Part shown: piece after piece, positions 49,595 to 58,673 of the stretch
How positions within the stretch are numbered: position 1 is the first letter of the stretch
How the letters are laid out: every line of letters starts with the position of its first letter
Assembly: GCF_907163085.1 (NCBI RefSeq)
Contig: NZ_CAJQTX010000004.1
Span: forward strand, 328,956 to 392,955
Direction of reading: 5' to 3'
Length of the DNA stretch: 64,000 nt
Source: Candidatus Accumulibacter sp. ACC003
Lineage (GTDB): Bacteria > Pseudomonadota > Gammaproteobacteria > Burkholderiales > Rhodocyclaceae
Notes under the pieces: generated by a model
The model's database searches: none
What the model saw: only the letters and a program-made list of their open reading frames with translations
What the model was told of the DNA's origin: nothing
Made by a program: the position numbers and the translations under genes

Positions 49595-50671
49595 ATGACC
49601 ACGCATAAAATCGCCGTCATTGCCGGCGACGGTATCGGCAAGGAAGTAATGCCCGAAGGCTTGCGCGTGCTCGAAGCCGCCGCCGGCAAGTTCGGCTTCG
49701 ATCTGCAGTTCACGACCATGGACTGGGCCAACTGCGACTACTACCTAGAGCACGGCGAGATGATGCCGGCGGACTGGTTCGAGCAGCTCAAGGATTTTGA
49801 CGCCATCTACTTCGGCGCTGCCGGATGGCCCGACAAGGTGCCGGACCATATCTCGCTGTGGGGGTCCTTGCTCAAGTTCAGGCGCCGTTTCGACCAGTAT
49901 GTGAATCTCCGTCCCGTCCGCCTGATGCCCGGCGTTCCCTGTCCTCTGGCCGGCCGCCAGGTCGGCGACATCGACTTCTACGTGGTCCGCGAAAACACCG
50001 AGGGCGAGTACTCGGCGGTCGGCGGGCGGATTTTCGAAGGCACCGAAAGAGAAACCGTGCTACAGGAATCGATCTTTACCCGCAGGGGCGTGGACCGCAT
50101 TCTGAAGTACGCCTTCGAGCTGGCGCAGCGTCGCCCGAAGAAACACCTGACGTCGGCTACCAAGTCGAACGGCATGGCGATCAGCATGCCGTACTGGGAC
50201 GAGCGGGTCGAAGCCATGGCGGCTGCCTATCCGACAGTGCGCTGCGACAAGTACCACATCGACATCCTTTGCGCCCGTTTCGTGCTCAGCCCCGAGCGCT
50301 TCGACGTGGTCGTCGCGTCCAACCTCTTCGGCGACATCCTCTCCGATCTCGGTCCGGCCTGCGCCGGCACCATCGGCATTGCGCCGTCGGCCAACCTCAA
50401 CCCCGAGCGCGACTTTCCGTCGCTGTTCGAACCCGTCCACGGTTCGGCGCCGGACATCTACGGACGCCACATCGCCAACCCGATCGGCATGATCTGGTCT
50501 GGAGCGATAATGCTCGACTTCCTGGGGCAGGGCGATGCTCGCCATGGCGCCGCGCACGACGCCATTCTGCGTGCCATCGAGAGGGTGCTGGTGAACGGCC
50601 CGAGGACAGCCGATATGGGTGGCACCGCCAGCACCAGCGACGTCGGCGGGGCGATCGTCGACGCGCTCTGA
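49595..50671 (+). CDS. tartrate dehydrogenase / D-malate dehydrogenase (decarboxylating)
   Basis: A 358-aa NAD-dependent beta-decarboxylating dehydrogenase of the isopropylmalate/isocitrate family, TtuC/DmlA branch. N-terminal KIAVIAGDGIGKEVMPEGLR; the branch-typical MDWANCDYYLEHGEMMPADW; substrate-binding RRRFDQYVNLRPVRLMPGV; FYVVRENTEGEYSAVGGRIF; and the NAD/metal region VVASNLFGDILSDLGPACAG, GSAPDIYGR. The end GGTASTSDVGGAIVDAL is characteristic of tartrate dehydrogenases. Oxidises tartrate or D-malate to enter central metabolism. CACGGAGGGCATC lies before the ATG. Stands alone. Confidence 0.92.
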   Translation: MTTHKIAVIAGDGIGKEVMPEGLRVLEAAAGKFGFDLQFTTMDWANCDYYLEHGEMMPADWFEQLKDFDAIYFGAAGWPDKVPDHISLWGSLLKFRRRFDQYVNLRPVRLMPGVPCPLAGRQVGDIDFYVVRENTEGEYSAVGGRIFEGTERETVLQESIFTRRGVDRILKYAFELAQRRPKKHLTSATKSNGMAISMPYWDERVEAMAAAYPTVRCDKYHIDILCARFVLSPERFDVVVASNLFGDILSDLGPACAGTIGIAPSANLNPERDFPSLFEPVHGSAPDIYGRHIANPIGMIWSGAIMLDFLGQGDARHGAAHDAILRAIERVLVNGPRTADMGGTASTSDVGGAIVDAL

Positions 50672-50687
50672 TTCGAGAGCGAATCAG
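50668..50687 (+). terminator. hairpin at the end of the tartrate dehydrogenase gene
   Basis: CTGATTCG-AGAG-CGAATCAG, an 8-bp perfect stem that overlaps the stop codon; no T-run follows, so it may be a weak or rho-assisted terminator. Confidence 0.5.
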
Positions 50688-50723
50688 GCAGAGCGCGCTG
50701 CCTCGGGTTTCAGCCCGCGCTGA

Positions 50724-51143
50724 TCAGGGCAGATCTACCTCGAGGGTGTTGCGGTTGACCGCGTTGCGGCGTTGATAGTCAAAGCGATCGACGCCTTGCA
50801 GCGCGAGAAAGACTCCCAGGCCGCCGATCTCGCGATCGGACAGCGGCTTGTCGAGGTCGTCGGCGGTCGGCATGCCTTGCTCGCGGGGGTCATAAGCGAC
50901 GCCCGTATCCTCGAGTATGACGGTCAGGTGGTGGTCGGTGCGCTCGATGGTGATCGCGATGTCTCCCGTCGCGCCGTGTTCCTGGTAGCCGTGGGTGATG
51001 ATGTTGGTGGCAATCTCGTCGACGGCCAGCGTTAGACGATAGCTCGCCGCTTCACTCAGGCCCGCTTCCTGGCAGGCCTGGGTGACCAGCTGGCGGATCG
51101 ACGAGAGCGCCGCCAGGTTGGCTGGAATGCTGTGTCTGGTCAT
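50724..51143 (-). CDS. RsbW-like anti-sigma factor / serine kinase
   Basis: A 139-aa GHKL ATPase of the RsbW/SpoIIAB type (HATPase_c_2). N-box DEIATNIITHGY (about residues 47-58), G1 box LEDTGVAYDP, G2 box GGLGVFLAL. These kinases phosphorylate a conserved Ser in STAS antagonists and hold a sigma factor or other target when unbound. It is the last gene of the minus-strand set AGE-epimerase, STAS, GlgX, STAS, kinase (18-bp gap to the STAS gene). No sigma factor gene is in the window, so the target is unknown. Confidence 0.93.
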   Translation of the reverse strand: MTRHSIPANLAALSSIRQLVTQACQEAGLSEAASYRLTLAVDEIATNIITHGYQEHGATGDIAITIERTDHHLTVILEDTGVAYDPREQGMPTADDLDKPLSDREIGGLGVFLALQGVDRFDYQRRNAVNRNTLEVDLP

Positions 51144-51161
51144 CGGCAGGAACGCGTCAGC

Positions 51162-51479
51162 TTAGGGGTAGCTTTCCTGCAGGTAGACGGACTGGTCGAA
51201 ACCGCTCAGCAACAGCGTGTTGAGAACCGGTCCGCTGGCGCCGACGACGTAGATGCTGACTTCACGCCCCATTTGCTGCTTGGCAAAAACCAGTACGCGC
51301 AGGCCGGCGCTGGCCATGAATTGCAGTTTGCTGGTGAATAGCACGAGTTTCTCGGGTTTTTGCGGGGCGATCTCCTCGATGGCCTGACGGAATTCTCCGG
51401 CCACCGCGGCGTCGAGTTCGCCTTCGAGCGTGATCCATGCCTCGCGGCCCTTCATTTCCACACTTGTGCTGAACGTCAT
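51162..51479 (-). CDS. STAS-domain anti-anti-sigma factor (antagonist 1)
   Basis: A 105-aa single STAS domain. Start at 51479 (MTFSTSVEMKGREAWITLEG) after GGAG; a GTG at 51494 is less likely. Conserved phosphorylatable Ser in FMASAGLRVLVFAKQ (about residue 58). Core pattern GELDAAVAGEFRQAIEEI and YVVGASGPVLNTLLLSGFD match SpoIIAA/RsbV. Paired with the kinase downstream; probably its substrate, dephosphorylated by the SpoIIE phosphatase at 56651-58663. Confidence 0.93.
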   Translation of the reverse strand: MTFSTSVEMKGREAWITLEGELDAAVAGEFRQAIEEIAPQKPEKLVLFTSKLQFMASAGLRVLVFAKQQMGREVSIYVVGASGPVLNTLLLSGFDQSVYLQESYP

Positions 51480-51553
51480 GTTTATTGTCTCCACGGATTG
51501 ATCAAATTGTCAGGTCTACGCTACGAAGTCTACGAGCTTCACCAGGGCCTACA

Positions 51554-53674
51554 TCAAGGCCGCGGGCGTCCGATCAGTATCACCAGCGCGCGTCCGCCCA
51601 CCAGAAAACTCTGCAAGTCCTCTTCGAGCGCGATTTCCTGGCCGGGTTGATGGATGTCATCGGGGGCGGGCAAGCTGGTGTTGGCGAACAGGTGCCAGTG
51701 ATAGCACTTGGGCAGTTCGGGTAGTTCGAAAGACAGGGCATCCCAGAAACTGTTGATCGCCATGTACAGTACCGGCGTCGTATTGCCGTCTTGTCCGGCC
51801 TGCCGCTCGCGGAGCATGCAGGCCAGGGCGCGCGAGGCGTCCGACCAGTCGGCCTTCCACGCGCGCGTGCCGTGCCAGATGATATCGGCCGGCGAGCCGT
51901 TGGTCCCGAAAAACTCGCCGGCGCGCAACAGCGGGTGCGCCTTGCGCAGGGCGATCATCTGGCGCGTGAAGTTGAACAGTTCAACGTTGCGTTCGCGCAG
52001 CGTCCAGTCGACCCAGTTCAGGTCGTTGTCATGACTGTAGGTGTTGTTGTTGCCACGCTGCGTGCGACCCAGTTCATCGCCCATCAGGAGCATCGGTATG
52101 CCGTGGCTCATCAGCAGGATGGCCAGCGCATTCTTGCTCATGCGTTGGCGCAGGGCATTGACTTGCGGATCGTCGGTTTCGCCTTCAACGCCACAGTTCC
52201 AGCTATGGTTGTCGTTGCCACCGTCACGATTCTGTTCGCCGTTGGCGTCGTTGTGCTTGTCGTTGTAGGCGAACAGATCATGAAGCGTGAAGCCGTCGTG
52301 GCAGGTGATGAAATTGATCGACGCCGTCGGACCGCGTTCGTTCCAGCCGTAGAGGTCGGGCGAGCCCTGGATGCGTTCGGCCATCACCGGAACCATCGCG
52401 TCGTCGCCTTTCAGGAAGCGGCGGATGTCATCGCGATACTTGCCGTTCCACTCGGCCCAGCGTCCGTAGGCAGGAAACGATCCGACCTGATACAGGCCGC
52501 CAGCGTCCCAGGCTTCGGCGACCAGCTTGCACTTGGCGAGCACCGGGTCAAAGGCCAGGCTTTCGAGCAGCGGCGGATTGGACAAGGGGGCGCCGCTGGG
52601 CGCGCGTCCGAGGATCGACGCCAGGTCGAAGCGGAAGCCGTCGATATGATATTCGGCCGCCCAGTAGCGCAGGCAGTCGAGAACCATGTTGCGCACTACC
52701 GGGCTGTTGCAGTTGAGCGTGTTGCCGCAGCCACTGAAGTTGTAGTAGTAGCCTTCGGGCGTCAGCATGTAGTAGGTCTGGTTGTCGATGCCCCGGAAAG
52801 ACAGCGTCGGACCTCGCTCATTGCCTTCGGCGGTGTGGTTGAACACCACGTCGAGCATGACTTCGATGCCGTTGCGGTGCAACTCCTTGATCAGATTCTT
52901 GAGCTCGTCTACCTCCATGCCGAAGGGGCCGGTGGCCGCGTAGCCGGCCTTGGGGGCGAAGAAGCCGACGGTGCTGTAGCCCCAGTAGTTGTACATCGTC
53001 TCGCCGGTGACCGGATTGGGACGGCTGTTCTCGAACTCGTCGAATTCGAAGATCGGCATCAATTCGACGCAGTTCACCCCCAGCTCTTTGAAATAGGGGA
53101 TCTTGGCGATGAGGCCTGCGAAGGTGCCGGGGTGCTTGACGCCGGCGGATGGGTGGGCGGTGAAGCTGCGCGTGTGCAGTTCGTAGATCACCAGGTCGGC
53201 GAGTGGTGTTTCCAGTGGGCGATCGTCTTCCCAGTCGAAGTCATCGAAGATCAGTCGGCCGCGGTGCGGGAACTTGTTGTTCCAGTCGGGAGGCTGACCC
53301 CAGACGGTGCGCCCGCCGATCGCCTTGGCGTACGGGTCGAGAAGGATTTTGCTCGCGTCGAAGCGGTGTCCGGCACCGGGATCCCAGGGGCCTTCCATGC
53401 GGTAGCCGTACTCGATGCGCTCGCAGTCGAGATCGAAAACGATCATGCACCAGGCATTGCCGATACGAAAGGACGGCGGGAAAGGGATCTCCACCAGCGG
53501 TTCGGGCGCGTCTTTTTCGAAGAGCACCAGGGTGCACGAGGTGGCGTGGCCCGAGCTGATGGCGAAGTTGACGCCGCCCGGCACCAGCGTCGTTCCGAAG
53601 GGGGAAACGCGTCCCGGACGCAGCCTGTAAGCGCCGTGTTGGTGCGTCGGATAGAAATCGATGCGGCTATCCAT
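51554..53674 (-). CDS. glgX: glycogen debranching enzyme GlgX (isoamylase type)
   Basis: A 706-aa GH13 enzyme that cleaves alpha-1,6 branches of glycogen limit dextrin. Start at 53674 (MDSRIDFYPTHQHG) with GAGGGG upstream; GTG 53680 is possible. N-terminal CBM48 domain (GTTLVPGGVNFAISSGHATS), catalytic domain with VVFNHTAEGNERGP, the nucleophile Asp in DGFRFDLASIL, the acid Glu in LVAEAWDAGG, and FITCHDGFTLHDLFAYNDKH. The C-terminal domain is complete. It lies between two STAS genes (2 bp from one), so glycogen breakdown and partner-switching regulators are co-transcribed. Confidence 0.96.
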   Translation of the reverse strand: MDSRIDFYPTHQHGAYRLRPGRVSPFGTTLVPGGVNFAISSGHATSCTLVLFEKDAPEPLVEIPFPPSFRIGNAWCMIVFDLDCERIEYGYRMEGPWDPGAGHRFDASKILLDPYAKAIGGRTVWGQPPDWNNKFPHRGRLIFDDFDWEDDRPLETPLADLVIYELHTRSFTAHPSAGVKHPGTFAGLIAKIPYFKELGVNCVELMPIFEFDEFENSRPNPVTGETMYNYWGYSTVGFFAPKAGYAATGPFGMEVDELKNLIKELHRNGIEVMLDVVFNHTAEGNERGPTLSFRGIDNQTYYMLTPEGYYYNFSGCGNTLNCNSPVVRNMVLDCLRYWAAEYHIDGFRFDLASILGRAPSGAPLSNPPLLESLAFDPVLAKCKLVAEAWDAGGLYQVGSFPAYGRWAEWNGKYRDDIRRFLKGDDAMVPVMAERIQGSPDLYGWNERGPTASINFITCHDGFTLHDLFAYNDKHNDANGEQNRDGGNDNHSWNCGVEGETDDPQVNALRQRMSKNALAILLMSHGIPMLLMGDELGRTQRGNNNTYSHDNDLNWVDWTLRERNVELFNFTRQMIALRKAHPLLRAGEFFGTNGSPADIIWHGTRAWKADWSDASRALACMLRERQAGQDGNTTPVLYMAINSFWDALSFELPELPKCYHWHLFANTSLPAPDDIHQPGQEIALEEDLQSFLVGGRALVILIGRPRP

Positions 53675-53676
53675 GC

Positions 53677-54021
53677 TCACCCCTCTTTGAGCGTTGCCAG
53701 CGCCTCTTCGACGCTGCTCGCCACGGTGAAGAACTTGAGAAAGCCGGTGATCTCCATGGTGTCCCTGATCGACTCGGCGAGCCCGGCGAGAGCGACGCGG
53801 CCATGGTTTGCGGTCGCCTTTCGGTAGAGCAGGAGCAGCATCCGCAGGCCGGCGCTGGACATGTAGCTGACGCCGGCGAGGTCGAGGACGACGGCGCAGT
53901 CCGCCTGCAGCAGCGGCAGGATCTTGTCGTGTAGACTGGGCGCTGAACTGCCGTCTATCTCGCCGGCGACGGCGACGACGGTCGTCCCGTCGCGCGGGAA
54001 TGCTTCTACCTCGATAGACAT
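53677..54021 (-). CDS. STAS-domain anti-anti-sigma factor (antagonist 2)
   Basis: A 114-aa STAS protein, MSIEVEAFPRDGTTVVAVAG. The phosphorylatable Ser is in SYMSSAGLRMLLLLYRKA (about residue 56). GEIDGSSAPSLHDKILPLL matches the family core. It overlaps nothing but ends 2 bp before glgX and starts 34 bp after the AGE gene. With antagonist 1 and the RsbW-like kinase it suggests two parallel or competing inputs to one kinase. Confidence 0.93.
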   Translation of the reverse strand: MSIEVEAFPRDGTTVVAVAGEIDGSSAPSLHDKILPLLQADCAVVLDLAGVSYMSSAGLRMLLLLYRKATANHGRVALAGLAESIRDTMEITGFLKFFTVASSVEEALATLKEG

Positions 54022-54055
54022 GGGCTTGAATCCTTTTGCTGGAATTGACGGGCAG

Positions 54056-55885
54056 CTATTTGACGGGTGTCAGGGTCACCTTGACCCGCACATCCTGGCG
54101 CGAATCGGGCAACTGCACCGACAGATTGTCGGCGTCGAAGGCCGTGTAGGGCCTGCCGTCGATTTCCACGGCGGTCAGGCGGACACTGCCTTTGGGCAGG
54201 ATGTCCGGGGCAACGCGCAGGATTCGGTCGGGGAAACCGTCCGGCCGCGGCTTGAAGTACAGGCACATCGTTTCTTTTTTGATCAGCAGGTTGATATAGG
54301 TCGCCGAGAGGTAGCACAGTTCGGTCGAGTGATAGGCGCTCATTGAGTGGCTGCCCTTGAGGCGCTCGTTGCCGAGCAGGTAGGGCAGGCCGTTGGCAAG
54401 GACGTTGAAATAGACCGCGCCGTCGTCGTGGTCGAGGAAGAAGGCGTTGTAGAAGGCGGCCGCTTCGCGACCGTGCTTCTGGTAGTCCTCCTTGCCAAGG
54501 CAGCCCTCGAGAATCAGGTAGGCGAGGATCGCCTGCTCCTGCTGCCACCACGCCTTGCGGTCGTGCCAGACGAAGCGGTGCTCCTCCTCGCCGGCGGCCA
54601 GGGTGCGCTCGACGACATCGTACCAGCCGCCACGAAGCTGATCGGAGCCGACGTCGGGCATCAGCTGGGCGATTTTCTCGGCAAGTACAACGTAATCGTC
54701 GTTGGGGCGGATGCTGTGGATACGCATCAGGTTCCAGGCGATCTTCAGGTTGTGGCCGACCACCGCGCGGTCCTGTTGCCAGTTCCAGGCGCTGTCGTGG
54801 CTCCAGTCTTCGTGAAAGCGCTCCTGGACGAAGGGCGAATGCTCATAGTCGGGAAAGTGCTCGACGATGGTGTCGGCGGTTTCCGCCAGGAAGTCGGCGT
54901 AGCGGTCGTCGCCGGTGGCCAGCCAGAGGTTGATCAGGTACGCCGGAGCGTGGTCGCCGACCGAGTTCCAGTTCTTGCGCGCGCGGTTGTTGCCCTTGTC
55001 GAGCAGCGGCGAGCGGGGATCGAGGCTGATCGGGTCGATATGGGAGAAGTAACCGCCCTGGTCGGGGTCCTTGTAGTACTTGTCGAAGAGTTCGATCGTC
55101 TTCTCGATGTCGTACATGATGCGCGGGTCGCCGGTTATGCGATAGGTCTGCGTCGGGCCGGCGAGCGCGTAGATCTGCTCGTACATCGGTAGTGAATCGA
55201 AGTCGTCGCCGAATTCGGAGGTCAGCAGCTTGTGCTCGCGGTCGCCCGATACCTGGACGCCGTGGTACCAGTAGATCAGGTCCTCGTCGGGATCCATGAA
55301 GCGCATGTGGCCGCGCAGGTACTCGGTGCCTTTTTCGGCGGCTTCGAGGAAGCTCTCTTCGCCGGTCAGCATGTAGGCCGACGCCATGCCGTAGACCATG
55401 CGCGAGATGGTGTCGGTCTCCTGCAGGTAATCGCCCTTCTTGCCGCCGGCCAGGTGCAGGATGGTGCGGTAGTTGCGATAGTCGATCGATTGTGTCGGGT
55501 AGTCGAACTGCCAGCGCAGGTAGCTCTTGGCGATCGAACGGATCTGCTTGACCCACCAGTCGGCTTCCTCGTGGCGATAGACGCCGGCGCCTTCGCCCGG
55601 GAAGACCATCGACTTGACCTCGGCGCGCAGTTCTCCCGCTTGCGGATAGAAGACGCAGTAGGCAAAAACCAGTTGCCCGGGCTGCAGCATTTCGGCCATG
55701 CGCGAAGTGCAGTCCTGGTACGAGTCATCGAGGTTCTCGGCAATCCGTGCGTAGGTGTTCGGCGTCAGATAGACGCGAAACTCTCTGCCGTCACTGGTTT
55801 TTAGATCGAAGCTGCGGGCCGCACGATCCGCGTGCGTGACGTAACCGGCAATGGAGTCTGAATAGGAAGATGCTTGCTTCGTCAT
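54056..55885 (-). CDS. AGE-family (N-acylglucosamine 2-epimerase-like) alpha/alpha-barrel protein
   Basis: A 609-aa protein from ATG 55885 (GAGGAG). Residues 1-about 110 are an extra domain (GREFRVYLTPNTYARIAENL). The remaining 450 are an alpha6/alpha6 barrel of the AGE/thioredoxin-like epimerase superfamily with YWYHGVQVSGDREHKLLTSE, SLPMYEQIYALAGPTQTYRI, HDSAWNWQQDRAVVGHNLKI, HDRKAWWQQEQAILAYLILE. The His, Glu and Trp residues at these positions line the active site in the family. It may epimerise glucose units or act on oligosaccharides; the substrate is not predictable. Head of the operon with STAS2, glgX, STAS1 and the kinase. Confidence 0.83.
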   Translation of the reverse strand: MTKQASSYSDSIAGYVTHADRAARSFDLKTSDGREFRVYLTPNTYARIAENLDDSYQDCTSRMAEMLQPGQLVFAYCVFYPQAGELRAEVKSMVFPGEGAGVYRHEEADWWVKQIRSIAKSYLRWQFDYPTQSIDYRNYRTILHLAGGKKGDYLQETDTISRMVYGMASAYMLTGEESFLEAAEKGTEYLRGHMRFMDPDEDLIYWYHGVQVSGDREHKLLTSEFGDDFDSLPMYEQIYALAGPTQTYRITGDPRIMYDIEKTIELFDKYYKDPDQGGYFSHIDPISLDPRSPLLDKGNNRARKNWNSVGDHAPAYLINLWLATGDDRYADFLAETADTIVEHFPDYEHSPFVQERFHEDWSHDSAWNWQQDRAVVGHNLKIAWNLMRIHSIRPNDDYVVLAEKIAQLMPDVGSDQLRGGWYDVVERTLAAGEEEHRFVWHDRKAWWQQEQAILAYLILEGCLGKEDYQKHGREAAAFYNAFFLDHDDGAVYFNVLANGLPYLLGNERLKGSHSMSAYHSTELCYLSATYINLLIKKETMCLYFKPRPDGFPDRILRVAPDILPKGSVRLTAVEIDGRPYTAFDADNLSVQLPDSRQDVRVKVTLTPVK

Positions 55886-56088
55886 GACTGCTCCTCGAGA
55901 TAGTGGGAAAGTGCCGTTCAGACTAAAGGGGTGCCCCCACCTTAGCCGTGACTCTGACGGGCGGTCAACTGCTATTTGCCGGTGCGCCGCGGCGCTTGCT
56001 TTCATTCATAAATCATGATTCTGTACAATCGGCAGCCTGCCAGCCGGATGCCGGCGGGTAGACGCCTGGTGCTTGCTTAGGAATGACC

Positions 56089-56601
56089 ATGCCGACCAAT
56101 GATTGCCAGCAGCTGATGACGATGCTTGATGACTTGAACATCGCGACGACGACCGTCGAGCATCCGCCGCTGCGGACGATAGACGACAGCAAGCGCCTGC
56201 GCGGCGATCTGCCGGGCGGACACGCCAAGAGTCTGTTTCTGAAGGACAAAAAGGGCGGCTATTGGCTGTTGGTGGCACTCGAGCAGACCCGGGTCGACCT
56301 GCGGGCCGTGGCCAGCCTCTTGCAGGCGCCACGCTTTTCGTTCGCCAGCGAGGCTGATCTGGCGCGGCTCCTGGGAATCATTCCCGGCGCCGTATCGCCC
56401 TTTGCGGTGCTCAACGACGTCGACGGCGAGGTCTGCGTGGTCCTCGATACGTGCCTGCTGAACAGCGCGATCCTCAACTGCCACCCGCTCCGCAATGACC
56501 GCACGACGGCGATCGCGACGGGCGACCTGTTGACGTTTCTCGAACACGTTCGCCACCCGCCGCGCATCATCGATCTTGCCGAGCCGACTGCCGGCCTGTA
56601 G
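56089..56601 (+). CDS. YbaK/ProX-type prolyl-tRNA editing deacylase
   Basis: A 170-aa free-standing editing enzyme that hydrolyses mischarged tRNA (usually Ala-tRNA-Pro). ATG 56089 preferred over 56083 because AGGA lies about 6 bases upstream. The ProXp/PrdX pattern is visible: VEHPPLRTIDDSKRLRGDLP, GGHAKSLFLKDKKGGYWLLV, TRVDLRAVASLLQAPRFSFA, GIIPGAVSPFAVLND and the late ILNCHPLRNDRTTAIATGDL. The Lys in LFLKDKK is the family's catalytic or substrate-contacting residue. It stands alone on the plus strand between the two minus-strand operons, convergent with the SpoIIE gene. Confidence 0.9.
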   Translation: MPTNDCQQLMTMLDDLNIATTTVEHPPLRTIDDSKRLRGDLPGGHAKSLFLKDKKGGYWLLVALEQTRVDLRAVASLLQAPRFSFASEADLARLLGIIPGAVSPFAVLNDVDGEVCVVLDTCLLNSAILNCHPLRNDRTTAIATGDLLTFLEHVRHPPRIIDLAEPTAGL

Positions 56602-56650
56602 AGCGGCGGGCGCCGCCGCCGGCGTTCCCGGAGGCGCCGCGTGAAACTGC

Positions 56651-58663
56651 TCAGTCGCTGGCACGCGCGGCGTCCTGGTCTATTGCCGGCGGCTCGCTGC
56701 CGGCTGCGCCATGCCAACGCAGCGCCAGCAATGTAATGTCATCGCTTTGCGGATGGCCGCTGACGAAGGCGCTGACGGCGGTCAAGACGTCTTCGATGAT
56801 CGTTCGCGGCGGCGATGCGGGTAAGACCGCGGCCAGGGTGTCGGCCAGGCGGGCTTCCTTGAACAGTTCATGCTCGCCGTTCATCGCTTCGGTGACGCCG
56901 TCGGTGTAGATCACCAGCGCCTCGCCGGGCAGGAGGCGAATGACGTCATCGCGGTACACCGCATCGTCCATGAAGCCCAGTACCAGGCCGCCCTTCTTCT
57001 TCGCGATCATCTCCGTGCGGCCGTCGCGGCGCAAGGCGAAAGGCAGTTCGTGGCCGCCGTCGCTACAGCTGATCTCACCATTGTGGAGGTCGAGAATGCC
57101 GGCGAAGACGGTGACGAACATGCCTTCAGAGTTGTTTTCGCAGAGCGTTTGATTGACCCGTGCCATGATGCCACCGACCGACGTCGAGTCGCGTTTGGCT
57201 TCGACCGTGAACAGCGTCTTGGTTACCGCCATGAACAGCGCGGCCGGCACGCCCTTGTCCGATACGTCGCCGATCAGGAAGAACAGGCGGTGCTCGTCGA
57301 GCAGAAAGAAGTCGAAGAGGTCGCCGCCGACGGCCTTGGCCGGTTCGAGCACCGCATACAGGTCGAAGCGCGCGTCCGGCGGCGAACCGAAGCGGCGTGG
57401 CAACATGCCCATCTGGATATCGCGGGCGGCGGACATCTCGCCCTCGATCCGCTCCTTGGCGGCGGTCGTTGCCTTGAGGTCGGCGATGTAGGCTTTCAGC
57501 GTGGTGACCATCGAATACAGGGCGTTGCCGAGAAAGCCGACCTCGTCCTGGCGGTTCTCGGATATCTTGAGCAGTTGCGCGTGCATCTCCTGATCCGGGT
57601 CGAAGTTGTGCTCTACCAGGCGATGGGTTTGCAGCGTCAGCTGCGACAGCGGTCTGACGATGCGATTGAGAAAAGGCAGTGCCATGGCCATGGCCAGCAA
57701 CAGCATGGCTGCCGTCACACCGCCGCCGACGGTCAGCAAGGCATGCATTTCCGCCTCCATGTTGACCGGCAGACGCATCAGCGCGACGCCGTTCGGCAAA
57801 CCGTCGGCACCGAAAATCGGCGCCGCGACGTAGAGTAGCGCGTGCTGGAAGAGGGCGTTACGGAAGCTGCCCTTTTCCAGGTAAGACGCGGGTGCGCTGG
57901 TGCGGAGCACGGTTTCGACGAAGCTTCGCTCGGCGTCGTTCAGCGTACTGCTGGCGTCGATGTCGGCGACCGAGCTGACCGCCAGAGGCTCGACGTTGTC
58001 GTCGAATATCCAGATGGTGTCGATCAGTGCCGCCGACAGAACCGTGTCGACCATCCGCTTGAGTCCGATGCTGTGGATGATCTTGTTGGCGCGGCTCGGC
58101 AAACGGGCGATCAGCGCCATGCCGCTGCGATCCGGCATCTCTACCGCGCCATAGGACAACTGCTTCTGGTCAAGATGTCGATGCTCAAGATCGGTCGATA
58201 CGCTGAACAGCAGTCCTTCCAGCAGCGGTTTAAAAGCTGGCTGCTGCATCAGCCCGGAGTCGACAGCGATGCTCGAATCGATATGGTCGAGTGACGAGAA
58301 CAGCGGCTTGCCACGGTTGTCGGTGACCCAGATTTCCGGAATCTCATTGCGTGCAGCGATGCTTCGCAGAGCATCGTTGATGTCTTGTGCGGGGGTCCCT
58401 TTCTGGCGAGCCAGTTGCGTCAACTGGGCGACGATATCGGCCTGTGTGCGCACATTTTTGTCGATGATCTTGTCGATGGCCACCGGCACCTGCTGGATGA
58501 AGGTGACCGATTGGGCAAGTGTCTGGGCGATGACGGTTCCGTCGCGCTCTGTCCGTTCGAGAACCGAGTGCCAGGACACATAGGCAAACACCCCGGCGGC
58601 GCTCGGTAGGCCGATGGCGATGATCGCCGTGACCAGCAGGAAGAGTCGGCGGCGCAGAGTCAT
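56651..58663 (-). CDS. membrane SpoIIE-type serine phosphatase with sensor domain
   Basis: A 670-aa protein. Two transmembrane helices (LFLLVTAIIAIGLPSAAGVF; GGGVTAAMLLLAMAMALPFL, about residues 315-334) enclose a periplasmic sensor of about 280 residues with a Cache-like IPEIWVTDNRGKPLFSS. Then HAMP (IVRPLSQLTLQTHRLVEHNF), coiled coil, and the PPM/SpoIIE domain: PAKAVGGDLFDFFLLDE, GDVSDKGVPAALFMAV, CSDGGHELPFALRRDG, VIYTDGVTEAMN, SDDITLLALRW. All metal-binding Asp positions are present. It should dephosphorylate STAS antagonists, presumably the two encoded in the neighbouring operon. It ends the operon headed by the methyltransferase, 10 bp after a binding-protein gene. Confidence 0.94.
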   Translation of the reverse strand: MTLRRRLFLLVTAIIAIGLPSAAGVFAYVSWHSVLERTERDGTVIAQTLAQSVTFIQQVPVAIDKIIDKNVRTQADIVAQLTQLARQKGTPAQDINDALRSIAARNEIPEIWVTDNRGKPLFSSLDHIDSSIAVDSGLMQQPAFKPLLEGLLFSVSTDLEHRHLDQKQLSYGAVEMPDRSGMALIARLPSRANKIIHSIGLKRMVDTVLSAALIDTIWIFDDNVEPLAVSSVADIDASSTLNDAERSFVETVLRTSAPASYLEKGSFRNALFQHALLYVAAPIFGADGLPNGVALMRLPVNMEAEMHALLTVGGGVTAAMLLLAMAMALPFLNRIVRPLSQLTLQTHRLVEHNFDPDQEMHAQLLKISENRQDEVGFLGNALYSMVTTLKAYIADLKATTAAKERIEGEMSAARDIQMGMLPRRFGSPPDARFDLYAVLEPAKAVGGDLFDFFLLDEHRLFFLIGDVSDKGVPAALFMAVTKTLFTVEAKRDSTSVGGIMARVNQTLCENNSEGMFVTVFAGILDLHNGEISCSDGGHELPFALRRDGRTEMIAKKKGGLVLGFMDDAVYRDDVIRLLPGEALVIYTDGVTEAMNGEHELFKEARLADTLAAVLPASPPRTIIEDVLTAVSAFVSGHPQSDDITLLALRWHGAAGSEPPAIDQDAARASD

Positions 58664-58673
58664 GGCGCCGCCC

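Noticed and set aside
51791-53827. 678-aa plus-strand frame opposite glgX
   Set aside because: glgX has all catalytic motifs on the other strand; this frame is an antisense shadow.
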